19,178 bases of DNA from JBCCQH01 sp039024435 (lineage in GTDB: Bacteria; Bacteroidota; Bacteroidia; J057; JADKCL01). The translations under genes and the position numbers were made by a program. Shown one piece after another: positions 6,707 through 13,955 of this stretch. The notes beneath the pieces are model-generated. The model was given only the letters and a program-made list of their open reading frames with translations. It searched no databases and was not told the DNA's origin. The DNA lies in NCBI GenBank assembly GCA_039024435.1, contig JBCCQH010000127.1, forward strand, positions 1-19,178, in the 5' to 3' direction. The number at the start of each line of letters is the position of its first letter. Positions within the stretch are counted from its first letter, which is position 1.

Positions 6707-7318
6707 TCAGAATTCTGCGCTCGGATTGAGAAAAGGACGGAAGTGGGATTCATTTGCCAAAGCCAGCATCTCGCGGTCCCCTTTCGAATCGCCGTAAGCA
6801 TGGATGACATCGTAATCCGCCGGATCCAGAATTTCCCTAAGGCGCCGCACCTTTTCCGGTCCGTAGCAATTCGGGGTGGCAAATTTTCCGGTAAACACAC
6901 CATTGGCCCACTCCGGCTCGGTGCAGATGTAGCGCAAACCTTGGTTTTTCAGCCAGGGCTCCACCCATATATTGAGGGAGGCAGTAATGACCACCACGTC
7001 GTGGCCCTGATCGCGGTGGTAACGCAAGCGGCGCATCGCACCCCGCCGGCGCATGCTGTGGAGGATTTCCTGGCCAAAAATCGCCCCCAAGCCTTTGAGG
7101 CGCTTTTCTTTCTTCCCCTTGAAGTGGAAACTGAGCAGCAATTGCTTGGCCTTGTCGTTCGGGTAGAGTCCGAACCGGTAGAGCAACAAGATCGGACTCA
7201 AGACAAGGTAGCTCAGGAATAGCCAGCCCGCTCCCCGTGCGTAGCGAATAAAAGCGATCATTGAGTCCCCCTCGATGATGGTCCCATCCAAATCAAACAG
7301 CGCGAGCTCCTTTTTCAT
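6707..7318 (-). CDS. HAD superfamily IB hydrolase (phosphoserine phosphatase-like)
   Basis: A 203-residue phosphatase of HAD subfamily IB. All four catalytic motifs are visible: FDLDGTI with the nucleophile D9 and acid/base D11, ITAS with S114 after VVV, K156 in GPEKVRRL, and YGDSKGD with D177 and D181 for magnesium. The cap region contains a hydrophobic stretch (about 33-50, WLFLSYLVLSPILLLYRFG) usual in this subfamily, which may associate with the membrane. The substrate is unknown; relatives dephosphorylate phosphoserine or phospholipid-type molecules. The frame is open upstream to 7393, but M26 of that version (ATG at 7318) directly precedes the motif I strand and is the better start. It overlaps the end of the upstream membrane protein gene by 26 bases, so the two are probably translationally coupled and may share a pathway. 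Confidence 0.9.
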   Translation of the reverse strand: MKKELALFDLDGTIIEGDSMIAFIRYARGAGWLFLSYLVLSPILLLYRFGLYPNDKAKQLLLSFHFKGKKEKRLKGLGAIFGQEILHSMRRRGAMRRLRYHRDQGHDVVVITASLNIWVEPWLKNQGLRYICTEPEWANGVFTGKFATPNCYGPEKVRRLREILDPADYDVIHAYGDSKGDREMLALANESHFRPFLNPSAEF

Positions 7319-8225
7319 GCTTTGAGTAATTGTAGGTGTCGCTGGCCATCGCAAGGAATATGGGCAAGAATGGCAGATAAAGGCGGTATTCATTCAGCCG
7401 ACCAATAAAGAGCACCAGAAAAATATAACCGCTCAATAACAAATATACACGCAAATATTTTCGGAATGTCAAGCGCAGGAAACTCCGAATCGCCCCCCAC
7501 CAGATCAATCCCACCGCCAGGATCAGGTAGGTCGCCGGATGGCGCAGCAGGTAATAGAACCGCAGGTTATCGCCGAGCATCAATTTTTGCGAATAATACG
7601 CGGCCTCGGGGAAAATATAGCTCTGCAACGCGAACTGTCCGGCGATGGGCAGCAAGACCAGCAGGGTGCGGACCGGCCAAGAACGCGTGTAGCCCGCCGC
7701 AAACATCAGTCCATACACCAATGCAATATCGGCCCGGCAAAACGTCAGGAGCGCCACCGAAATCACCAGAACCAACTCGTGCAGGGGACCCGCAAAACGG
7801 CGCTGTGCCAGGGCCATACTGCCCGCACACACCACCAGAAGCCCCATGGTGTCCGGCCGCCATCCGGTGTATTGAAAAAAAATGTAAAGCACCGCGAAGA
7901 GCACCGCAACCGCGTATTTGTGCGTCTCCCGAAAACCCGCCATCAGCAAGTAAAACAGCTCAAAGGCGAGGAAACCCAACAAGGCATTGTACAGGAGGAC
8001 CGCATAATTGAAGGACAACTGGGTGGTGAGCACCTTCAGCGGCAGCAGGGGCACAATGCGGTATTGGTCCGGGGCATCGCCCCGAAAATCAAATATCCGT
8101 TCGTAGAAGTGGTGTTCGGCTTCGTATTCCAGATCCCGTACGAAAAATTTGTTGGCGGCATTGGCGAGAAATGCGGCCAACAGCAGATGGATCAGGAGGC
8201 GAATATAAACGGGGCGCGGTTGCAA
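7293..8225 (-). CDS. polytopic inner-membrane protein, possible GT-C-like glycosyltransferase
   Basis: A 310-residue protein with about eight hydrophobic segments, beginning with IRLLIHLLLAAFLANAANKFF and ending in VYLLLSGYIFLVLFIGRLNEYRLYLPFLPIFLAMA. The late motif GRLNEYRLYLPFLP recalls the C-terminal helix of polyprenyl-dependent GT-C glycosyltransferases and related membrane proteins, but no catalytic motif is certain, so I call it a membrane protein. The start is doubtful: the codon used here is TTG at 8225, the frame stays open upstream past 8298, and there is no ATG near. The MITE-like element whose end lies at 8298 may have replaced the original upstream region. Its 3' end overlaps the HAD phosphatase gene by 26 bases. 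Confidence 0.7.
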   Translation of the reverse strand: MQPRPVYIRLLIHLLLAAFLANAANKFFVRDLEYEAEHHFYERIFDFRGDAPDQYRIVPLLPLKVLTTQLSFNYAVLLYNALLGFLAFELFYLLMAGFRETHKYAVAVLFAVLYIFFQYTGWRPDTMGLLVVCAGSMALAQRRFAGPLHELVLVISVALLTFCRADIALVYGLMFAAGYTRSWPVRTLLVLLPIAGQFALQSYIFPEAAYYSQKLMLGDNLRFYYLLRHPATYLILAVGLIWWGAIRSFLRLTFRKYLRVYLLLSGYIFLVLFIGRLNEYRLYLPFLPIFLAMASDTYNYSKHEKGARAV

Positions 8226-8297
8226 TCGGTTTTTCCGGGCAATATCGGGGTTTTCCCCCTTGCCACCAAGCCCCCCGAGGCCGGATTTAAAGCTTAG

Positions 8298-8531
8298 TTC
8301 TACTTTGTCAGGTTTGCATTTCTACCCAATCTTCCTCCTATATGTTTTCGCAACGCGCGACAAAGGAGATAGGATGAGATCGCGAGGAATACACAGCGAT
8401 CTTTAGTGGGGCTGCTTTTCCGGCTCAATACGGCACCGCCCAAGATCGCTACTGGCCCATCGCGATCTCCTCACGGCGCCCGGGCGCGTGGGCGAAGACG
8501 GGTTGGTGTTTTTTTACCTGACAAAGTAGAA
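8298..8531. mobile_element. 234-bp MITE-like element with 16-bp perfect terminal inverted repeats and nested internal hairpins
   Basis: Ends are TTCTACTTTGTCAGGT (8298-8313) and its exact complement (8516-8531). Both ends are flanked by TTAG (8294-8297 and 8532-8535), a likely 4-base target duplication. Inside are two nested perfect inverted repeats, GAGATCGCGA (8376-8385) with 8460-8469, and AGCGATCTT (8395-8403) with 8442-8450, so the interior forms a cruciform or stable RNA built on repeated GATCGC/GCGATC motifs. No open frame of note lies within. It fills the intergenic space between the divergent membrane protein and pirin genes. I cannot assign its parent transposon family. Confidence 0.72.
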
Positions 8532-8623
8532 TTAGACATCGGATTTTTATCATTCTTTTCCGGGTTTTTGCCTTAACCAAGCCTCCGAGATTCCGTTTAT
8601 GTGTTTAAACATTAATTCTAAAC

Positions 8624-9526
8624 ATGAAACGTAAAGACTTCCTCAAAAAAGCATCCTTTGGACTGATCGGATCGGCCGTCGGAGCCTCGGTGATCGGCGC
8701 CGCCAACGACCCTCAAAAGCATGCCTTGACCGAGCAAGTCGGTTTCAATCACTTACCCAATAAGGAGGCAACTGCCATGAATACCGAAGCAACCGTAAAA
8801 ACCCTCGGCAAGTCCGTACTGCACAAAGCAAACACCCGCGGCCACGCCAACCACGGCTGGCTGAACAGCCACCACAGCTTTAGCTTCGCCAATTATTACA
8901 ATCCGGATCGCATGAGTTTCGGCGTGTTGCGCGTGCTCAACGATGACCGGGTCGCCCCGGGCCGGGGTTTTGGTACCCACCCGCACGACAACATGGAGAT
9001 CATCTCGATCCCGCTGCAAGGTGACCTGGAGCACAAAGACAGCATGGGCAATGTCGCGGTGATCCGCCAGGGCGATGTTCAGGCCATGAGTGCCGGTACC
9101 GGAATTTACCACAGCGAGTACAACCGCAACCCCGAGCAGGAGGTGAAATTCCTGCAAATTTGGGTGCTGCCGAATAAACGCGGAGTCGAACCCCGCTACG
9201 ACCAGATCACGCTGGATCCCCAGGACACTCAAGAGGAAATGCAGCAGATTTTGTCCCCGAATCCGGACGATGCCGGGGTGTGGATCCACCAAAATGCCTG
9301 GTTCCACATCGTGGAATTGGAAGCCGGCCAAACCACCGACTACCAGTTCAAAGATGCCCCCAACAACGGCGTCTACAGCTTCGTGCTAGAAGGCGACGTC
9401 ACGGTCAACGGACAGGCCCTCAACGCCCGCGACGGCTACGGCGTCTGGGAAACCAATGCCCTCAAGCTCTCCGCCGACACTAAAACCCGCGTGCTCCTCA
9501 TGGAAGTGCCGATGAACCTCGGCTGA
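8624..9526 (+). CDS. pirin family protein, with export-like N-terminal extension and internal start
   Basis: A 300-residue bicupin of the pirin family. Iron ligands expected from human pirin are present with the same spacing: H119 and H121 in THPHDNME, then H163 and E165 in YHSEYN. Known members include quercetin 2,3-dioxygenases (YhaK type) and redox sensors; the substrate here is unknown. The usual protein begins near M52 (MNTEATVKTLGKSV). The first 51 residues are extra: MKRKDFLKKA followed by a hydrophobic stretch FGLIGSAVGASVIGA, resembling a Tat-type signal (KR instead of RR) or an anchor. A near-perfect Shine-Dalgarno (AAGGAGG, 8762-8768) sits 8 bases before the M52 codon at 8777, so a short cytoplasmic form may be made as well or instead. 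The start at 8624 is therefore not certain. No clear promoter was found between the MITE and the ATG. A strong hairpin follows at 9544. Confidence 0.9.
   Translation: MKRKDFLKKASFGLIGSAVGASVIGAANDPQKHALTEQVGFNHLPNKEATAMNTEATVKTLGKSVLHKANTRGHANHGWLNSHHSFSFANYYNPDRMSFGVLRVLNDDRVAPGRGFGTHPHDNMEIISIPLQGDLEHKDSMGNVAVIRQGDVQAMSAGTGIYHSEYNRNPEQEVKFLQIWVLPNKRGVEPRYDQITLDPQDTQEEMQQILSPNPDDAGVWIHQNAWFHIVELEAGQTTDYQFKDAPNNGVYSFVLEGDVTVNGQALNARDGYGVWETNALKLSADTKTRVLLMEVPMNLG
8762..8768 (+). promoter_or_regulatory. strong Shine-Dalgarno before internal pirin start (ATG 8777)
   Basis: AAGGAGG, 8 bases before an in-frame ATG at 8777. Most genes in the window have no recognisable Shine-Dalgarno, so this match is notable and marks the likely start of a pirin form without the hydrophobic N-terminus. 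The same bases encode NKEAT in the long form, so chance occurrence is possible. Confidence 0.55.
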
Positions 9527-9543
9527 TCCAATCGTCAACCCAC

Positions 9544-9578
9544 AGTGCTCCGGGACGGGGATCCCGTCCCGGAGCACT
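9544..9578 (+). terminator. 16-bp perfect hairpin between pirin and yceI-like genes
   Basis: AGTGCTCCGGGACGGG (9544-9559), a 3-base loop GAT, and the exact complement (9563-9578), followed by TTTC. It lies 17 bases after the pirin stop. The stem is strong but the T-tract is only three bases (with one T from the stem), so it may terminate partially or stabilise the 3' end of the pirin message. Confidence 0.55.
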
Positions 9579-9613
9579 TTCATCCGATAAACACACACAA
9601 AACCAAAATCATT

Positions 9614-10153
9614 ATGTCAACCACCACCGCTATCCAGTGGAAAATTGACGCGGCCCACAGCGAGATCCAATTCAAAGTCCGTCACATGATGGTGTCCACG
9701 GTCACGGGATTCTTCCGGGAATTTGACGCGACCGTCGAAAGCACCACCGATAATTTCCAGGGCGCCCGGATTTCTTTTGCCGCCCAAACGGCCAGCCTCG
9801 ACACCAACAATGCCCAGCGCGACGGCCACCTCCGGTCCCCGGATTTCTTTGATGCAGAAACTTACCCGGAGATCTCTTTCAAAAGCTCTTCCCTGGAGCA
9901 CATCGCCGGGGACAACTACAAACTGGTGGGCGACCTGACGCTGCACGGTGTGACCAAACCGGTAGCGCTGGACGTAGCGTATTTCGGCGCGATGACCGAC
10001 CCCTACGGCAACCAGAAAGCCGGTTTTGAACTGAATGGGGAAGTAAACCGGACTGATTTCGGACTGAAGTGGAATACCGCCCTCGAAACCGGCGGGGTCA
10101 TGGTCAGCGAAAAAGTCCGCCTCCACGCCAACGTCCAGTTGCAGAAGGGCTGA
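9614..10153 (+). CDS. YceI family protein (isoprenoid-binding lipocalin-like fold)
   Basis: A 179-residue YceI-domain protein. Diagnostic blocks: WKIDAAHSEIQFKVRHMMVSTVTG at the start, AQRDGHLRSPDFFDAETYPEISF in the middle, and LVGDLTLHGVTKPVALDV then TDFGLKW near the end. The fold is an extended barrel that binds polyisoprenoids or other long lipids in characterised homologues; many are secreted, but this one has no signal peptide from the ATG at 9614. The frame is open back to 9545 but that region is the hairpin, so the later ATG is preferred, with the A-rich leader ACACAAAACCAAAATCATT. It follows pirin in the same direction, a pairing that could reflect a shared oxidative-stress or quinone-related role, which is inference only. 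Confidence 0.93.
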   Translation: MSTTTAIQWKIDAAHSEIQFKVRHMMVSTVTGFFREFDATVESTTDNFQGARISFAAQTASLDTNNAQRDGHLRSPDFFDAETYPEISFKSSSLEHIAGDNYKLVGDLTLHGVTKPVALDVAYFGAMTDPYGNQKAGFELNGEVNRTDFGLKWNTALETGGVMVSEKVRLHANVQLQKG

Positions 10154-10322
10154 TCCTTTCTCCCTGCCCACGCCCCAACCCAGCTCCCTACCGGCCGCAC
10201 CTGCACGGCCCATTGGGAGTTGTGCCTTCCGCCCCCTCTACCCCTGGGCTTGTCCCTGAACCCACCGCGGAAAACAAGTCCCCTGCTTCCAAACAATTGC
10301 TCGGCACCATCGCTTAATTGTT

Positions 10323-10338
10323 TATCGGATATCCGATA
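10323..10338. promoter_or_regulatory. 16-bp perfect palindrome, candidate operator
   Basis: TATCGGATATCCGATA is a perfect palindrome 77 bases before the ATG of the SDR/DUF2867 gene. Close by is another inverted repeat, GATCGG-CCCC-CCGATC (10350-10365). Such a site could bind a dimeric repressor. No clear TAnnTTTG box accompanies it; TTCGTTTG at 10399-10406 is one mismatch off but lacks a spaced -33 box. Confidence 0.35.
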
Positions 10339-10414
10339 CTCAACCGGCAGATCGGCCCCCCGATCCACGATTGATCGAAATCACAATCGCGCACGCAATT
10401 CGTTTGATTGATTT

Positions 10415-11887
10415 ATGCACATTCTTCTCACTGGAGTCACCGGATACATCGGGAAACGCTTGCTCCCTGTCTTCCTGGAAGCGGGGCACCGCCTCACGGT
10501 TTCCGTACGCGACGGGGAGCGCTTTCAGAATCCCGCCCCCGAGCGCATTACCGTCTGGGAGATTGATTTCCTGAATCCGATGAAACTCGACCGGGTTCCC
10601 CGGGAAATCGACGTGGCCTATTACCTCATTCATTCTATGGCGGATCGCCGTTCGGAGTTCATGGAGCGGGAAAGCCTGTGCGCCACCAACTTTCGCCTGG
10701 CCATGGAGCACGTGGGGGTAGGACAGGTGATTTATTTGAGTGGAATCGCGCACGAAAAGGAGCTTTCTCCCCATCTGCTTTCCCGAAAAAAGGTAGAGAC
10801 GATTCTCATGGACGGCAAGTTCCACACGACTGTTTTGCGCGCGGGCATCATCGTAGGGTCCGGAAGTGCTTCTTTTGAATTGATTCGCGATCTGGTAGAA
10901 AAGCTGCCCATCATGATCACCCCCAAGTGGGTCCGCACCCGCTCGCAACCGATTGCCATCCGCGATGTCATCCAATGCCTGGAAAAAATCGCCGGCGCGG
11001 AGGAATATTTTGATCGCGCCGTGGACATTGGCGGACCGGATGTACTCACCTACCGGGAAATGATGCTGGAATTTGGTCGGGCCCGCGGCCTCAAGCGGGC
11101 CATTGTCACGGTGCCCATCATGACTCCCCGGCTTTCATCGTACTGGTTGTACTTCATGACCTCGGTTTCTTACAATCTGGCGGTAAACTTAGTGGACAGC
11201 ATGAAAGTCGAAGTGTTGCCCCAACAAAATGCCACCCAAGAAATTTTGGGCCGCCCTCCCATGCCCTACGTTGAAGCCGTCAACCTGGCTTTCAAACGGA
11301 TCCGCCAGCAAATGGTGGTTTCGAGCTGGAAAGATGCGATGACCGACGAGGACCTGAAAGATGGCAAAATTGATGAATTTTTATCGGTTCCCAGCTTTGG
11401 CTGCTTGAAGGACATCCGCGAACGGAGCTTTCCCCGAAACCAAAGAGAGGCCATCGTTTCCCGCGTATTTTCCATCGGGGGAGAGCGGGGCTGGTACTAC
11501 GGCACCTGGCTGTGGAAGATCCGGGGCTGGATGGACAAGATGGTGGGAGGAATCGGGCTGCGCCGGGGCCGGCGCCATCCGGATGAATTGTATCCCGGAG
11601 ACGCGCTGGACTTTTGGCGGGTCTTGCACGCGGATCGAGCATCGGGACGCTTGCTGTTGTACGCCGAGATGAAACTTCCCGGCGAGGCATGGCTGGAATT
11701 CCGAATGAAAGAGGAAAACGCGGGGCAAGTCCGGATTGTACAAACGGCAACCTTTCGCCCCCGGGGCTTGTTCGGACGGATGTATTGGTACTGCGTATTG
11801 CCCCTCCATTTCTTCGTGTTTCGGGGAATGTTGCGTAAGATCACCCAAGTCCCGGAAGTCACCCCCAATCCCCCGTTGGCGACCTGA
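10415..11887 (+). CDS. SDR family oxidoreductase with C-terminal DUF2867 domain (YbjT-like)
   Basis: A 490-residue two-domain protein. Residues 1 to about 290 are an atypical NAD(P)-binding SDR: TGVTGYIGKRL at 6-16 is the glycine-rich loop, AYYLIHSM, VIYLSGIAHEKELSPHLLSRKKVE and TVLRAGIIVGSGSASFELIRDLVEKLP are blocks shared with E. coli YbjT-type proteins. From about 345 to 480 comes DUF2867, a START-like helix-grip domain (FSIGGERGWYYGTWLWKIRGWMDKMVGG, then LDFWRVL and FRPRGLFGRMYWYCVLPLHFFVF), which likely holds a hydrophobic ligand. YxxxK catalysis is not evident, so it may be a binding or regulatory protein and not a classical dehydrogenase. It starts 261 bases after the yceI-like gene, beyond a C-rich gap with a palindrome, so it probably has its own promoter. 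Confidence 0.92.
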   Translation: MHILLTGVTGYIGKRLLPVFLEAGHRLTVSVRDGERFQNPAPERITVWEIDFLNPMKLDRVPREIDVAYYLIHSMADRRSEFMERESLCATNFRLAMEHVGVGQVIYLSGIAHEKELSPHLLSRKKVETILMDGKFHTTVLRAGIIVGSGSASFELIRDLVEKLPIMITPKWVRTRSQPIAIRDVIQCLEKIAGAEEYFDRAVDIGGPDVLTYREMMLEFGRARGLKRAIVTVPIMTPRLSSYWLYFMTSVSYNLAVNLVDSMKVEVLPQQNATQEILGRPPMPYVEAVNLAFKRIRQQMVVSSWKDAMTDEDLKDGKIDEFLSVPSFGCLKDIRERSFPRNQREAIVSRVFSIGGERGWYYGTWLWKIRGWMDKMVGGIGLRRGRRHPDELYPGDALDFWRVLHADRASGRLLLYAEMKLPGEAWLEFRMKEENAGQVRIVQTATFRPRGLFGRMYWYCVLPLHFFVFRGMLRKITQVPEVTPNPPLAT

Positions 11888-11931
11888 GCAGAACGAAGGT
11901 CAGGAAAAAGGGTAGGATCCGTAAGGAAGTG

Positions 11932-12297
11932 CTATTCAATTCCCACGTAGGGCTCCAGCACGCCCGCGTAGGCGAGGGCGAGGAATGCATTGAGCAACAT
12001 GAAAAAAAATGAGGGAAAAGATTGAACGAAGCCGTCCCGGATTTTTAGCCGGGTCAGGAACCCAAGGAGCATCAATACCGCCAGTCCACTCGCTGCAATC
12101 AACCCGAAAGTGGGCTGAAACCACGCAAAAAGTAACCCGACACTGCCCAGCAATTGGAGGATGCCCGTGAGTTGCCGCTGGGCGGGAGTCAGACCGTAGC
12201 GCTCGAACTCCGGCACCATTCTCTGGGAAAAGAGACAAATAATTCCGTAGTAAATGAACGATACGGCAGAAAAGAGAGTTACAATTATTACAAGCAT
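11932..12297 (-). CDS. DoxX-like small integral membrane protein
   Basis: A 121-residue protein with four hydrophobic segments and the pattern of DoxX-like proteins: an N-terminal helix LVIIVTLFSAVSFIYYGIICL, the polar loop VPEFERYGLTPAQRQLTGILQLLG, a second and third helix around GLLFAWFQPTFGLIAASGLAVLM, the charged link RLKIRDGFVQSFP and a last helix. The frame could extend to a GTG at 12345, but alignment with the paralogue across the intergenic region (which also begins a few residues before the first helix) supports the ATG at 12297. Function of such proteins is loosely tied to thiosulfate or quinone redox chemistry and stress; nothing specific can be said. It converges on the SDR/DUF2867 gene. 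Confidence 0.8.
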   Translation of the reverse strand: MLVIIVTLFSAVSFIYYGIICLFSQRMVPEFERYGLTPAQRQLTGILQLLGSVGLLFAWFQPTFGLIAASGLAVLMLLGFLTRLKIRDGFVQSFPSFFFMLLNAFLALAYAGVLEPYVGIE

Positions 12298-12445
12298 ATA
12301 TAGGTACGTAAGGAATCCCTGGCTTCCCGTTAGTACCGAAAGCACCGTAGGACCTGATTAAGAAAGCGCATCCAGCGAAAAATGTTCAGAATCCTTCCGG
12401 CCAAGGCCAAAATCCGTTACGGGACACCAATTAATCGAATTGCAA

Positions 12446-12823
12446 ATGGAAATTTTACTTATAGTATTGCAGTTTTTCGTCGGTCTGAACATTCTTCGCA
12501 TCTGGCTGGTGACCAGCCAGCGCGCCAGTATCTACCGCGGGGGCGATGGGGAAGCCAAAACCCTGCGCCAGGAATTTGAATATTACGGCCTATCCATCCA
12601 GTTCATGTACCTCGTCGGGGTGCTCAAATGCGCCGCCGCCCTGGGGCTGATCGTGGGCTATTGGGTGCCGGCAGTGACTCCGTTTGCCGCTGGGGGCCTG
12701 ATCGTCCTGATGATCGGTGCGGTCGTGATGCACATCAAAGTCAACGACAAGGTCCAAACCTATCTTCCGGCATTGCTGATGCTGACGCTCTCGACCACCA
12801 TCCTGCTGCTGGCGGTACTTTGA
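12446..12823 (+). CDS. DoxX-like small integral membrane protein, paralogue of the divergent neighbour
   Basis: A 125-residue four-helix membrane protein. It aligns along its whole length with the product of the divergent gene at 11932-12297: EFEYYGLSIQFMYLVGVLKC matches EFERYGLTPAQRQLTGILQL, and HIKVNDKVQTYLPALLML matches RLKIRDGFVQSFPSFFFML. The two genes are head to head with 148 bases between starts, suggesting an old inverted duplication and perhaps a heteromeric pair. A TTG two codons upstream (12440) is possible; the ATG at 12446 is preferred. A strong bidirectional terminator follows 64 bases after the stop. Confidence 0.8.
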   Translation: MEILLIVLQFFVGLNILRIWLVTSQRASIYRGGDGEAKTLRQEFEYYGLSIQFMYLVGVLKCAAALGLIVGYWVPAVTPFAAGGLIVLMIGAVVMHIKVNDKVQTYLPALLMLTLSTTILLLAVL

Positions 12824-12886
12824 GAGGAGGATTTAGATTCTTGTCTGCGATTTTGTCCTCGCCGTTTGGGATCAGAAATACCTCCC

Positions 12887-12922
12887 AACAAAAATGGCCG
12901 CACTCGTGCGGCCATTTTTGTT
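12887..12922. terminator. bidirectional rho-independent terminator
   Basis: A perfect 17-base stem, AACAAAAATGGCCGCAC (12887-12903), 2-base loop, and complement (12906-12922). The GC core is flanked by A5 on one side and T5 on the other, so it works in both directions, ending the DoxX-like transcript on the plus strand and the nuo transcript, whose last stop is at 12944, on the minus strand. Confidence 0.9.
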
Positions 12923-12943
12923 AACTCAGAACTCCGGACAGGA

Positions 12944-13426
12944 TCAATCCTGCAAGATGGAGTGCTCTTTCTTGATGTTTTCCTGAATCGTCATCAGGGC
13001 GTGGATTACCGTCTCGGGACGTGGCGGACATCCGGGGATGTACACGTCGACCGGGAGGAAATTATCCACCCCTTGGGTGACGCCGTAGACGCGGTGCATG
13101 CCGCCCGTTGAAGCGCAGGCCCCCATGGCAATGCACCATTTGGGGTCCGGCATCTGGTCCCAGATGCGCTTGACCGCGTGGGCCATCTTGTAGGTACACC
13201 AGCCGGCCACAATCATGAGGTCGGCTTGGCGGGGAGAGAAACGGAAGACCTCGCTCCCGAAACGCGAGACGTCGTAGCGCGGACCGGCGAAGGCCATCAT
13301 TTCGATGGCGCAACAAGCCAGCCCCATCGGCATCGGCCAGAGCGCATTGGTCCGGCCCCAGTTGGTAAGTGCGTCTACCGTAGAGAGCAGGAAGCCTTGT
13401 TTTGCCAGTGCTTTTTCAATACCCAT
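12944..13426 (-). CDS. nuoB: NADH-quinone oxidoreductase subunit B
   Basis: A 160-residue subunit of respiratory complex I that carries the last iron-sulfur cluster, N2, handing electrons to quinone on the cytoplasmic side of the inner membrane. The four cluster ligands are visible: the tandem C38-C39 in GLACCAIEMM, C104 in MGACAS, and C133 in IPGCPPRPE. The blocks RYDVSRFGSEVFRFSPRQADLMIVAG and VDVYIPGCPPRPETVIHALM are standard. Length is normal. Upstream, 10 bases away on the same strand, is a DinB-like gene and then nuoA; downstream comes a terminator in place of nuoC. The remaining complex I genes must be elsewhere. Confidence 0.96.
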   Translation of the reverse strand: MGIEKALAKQGFLLSTVDALTNWGRTNALWPMPMGLACCAIEMMAFAGPRYDVSRFGSEVFRFSPRQADLMIVAGWCTYKMAHAVKRIWDQMPDPKWCIAMGACASTGGMHRVYGVTQGVDNFLPVDVYIPGCPPRPETVIHALMTIQENIKKEHSILQD

Positions 13427-13436
13427 AGAATCATCC

Positions 13437-13955
13437 TTAAAGTTCTTCTTCTTTCAACTTAGCTCGCAAATAATGGATATAATTCGTGGACACCGGCTCA
13501 ATGCCAAATCCGCGTACCGCATTCATCATCTGACCAATGTGATACGTGGAATGGTCGATCAGGTGAACCACGATTTCCGACAGGTCGTTTTCGAAGCGGT
13601 GGCCTTTTGAATTGAAGTAGACCACGGTTTCCTCGAAAGCTTCCTGCGGGGTCGTTTCTACATGGTGGGCCCATTTGTCGGTGATTTCTCGCCACGCTGC
13701 CAATAGTTCCGCAACGCTGGAGTCCCGCATGGTCGCCACTTCGTTGTTGTTGACCCGGCCCAGCCAGACTTTTTCTGCCCAGACCAAGTGATTCAAAATA
13801 ATAAACAAAGAACTAAAACTCCCGTTCAGTTGGCGGGAAAAATACTTGGCTCCCACCTGAGTGAGGAGTTCGCTGATTTTGTATTGCCGCCAGCGGTGAA
13901 AACGAAACAATTCCTGGCAGTAGCTCTTGCTATCGTTCGCCAGCGCTAGTCCCAT
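13437..13955 (-). CDS. DinB family putative metal-dependent protein
   Basis: A 172-residue four-helix-bundle protein of the DinB/YfiT type. The three metal-binding histidines fit the family: H56 in ILNHLVWAE, and H135 and H139 in HLIDHSTYHIGQM; the end NYIHYLRAKL is also typical. Members include thiol transferases using bacillithiol or mycothiol and many proteins of unknown role; the name derives from a damage-inducible Bacillus gene and has no link to polymerase IV. The gene overlaps the end of nuoA by 10 bases and ends 10 bases before nuoB, so it is fully embedded in the nuo transcript. A role in complex I assembly or protection is conceivable, but nothing in the protein shows it. The ATG at 13955 is within the nuoA overlap, implying coupled translation. 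Confidence 0.88.
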   Translation of the reverse strand: MGLALANDSKSYCQELFRFHRWRQYKISELLTQVGAKYFSRQLNGSFSSLFIILNHLVWAEKVWLGRVNNNEVATMRDSSVAELLAAWREITDKWAHHVETTPQEAFEETVVYFNSKGHRFENDLSEIVVHLIDHSTYHIGQMMNAVRGFGIEPVSTNYIHYLRAKLKEEEL

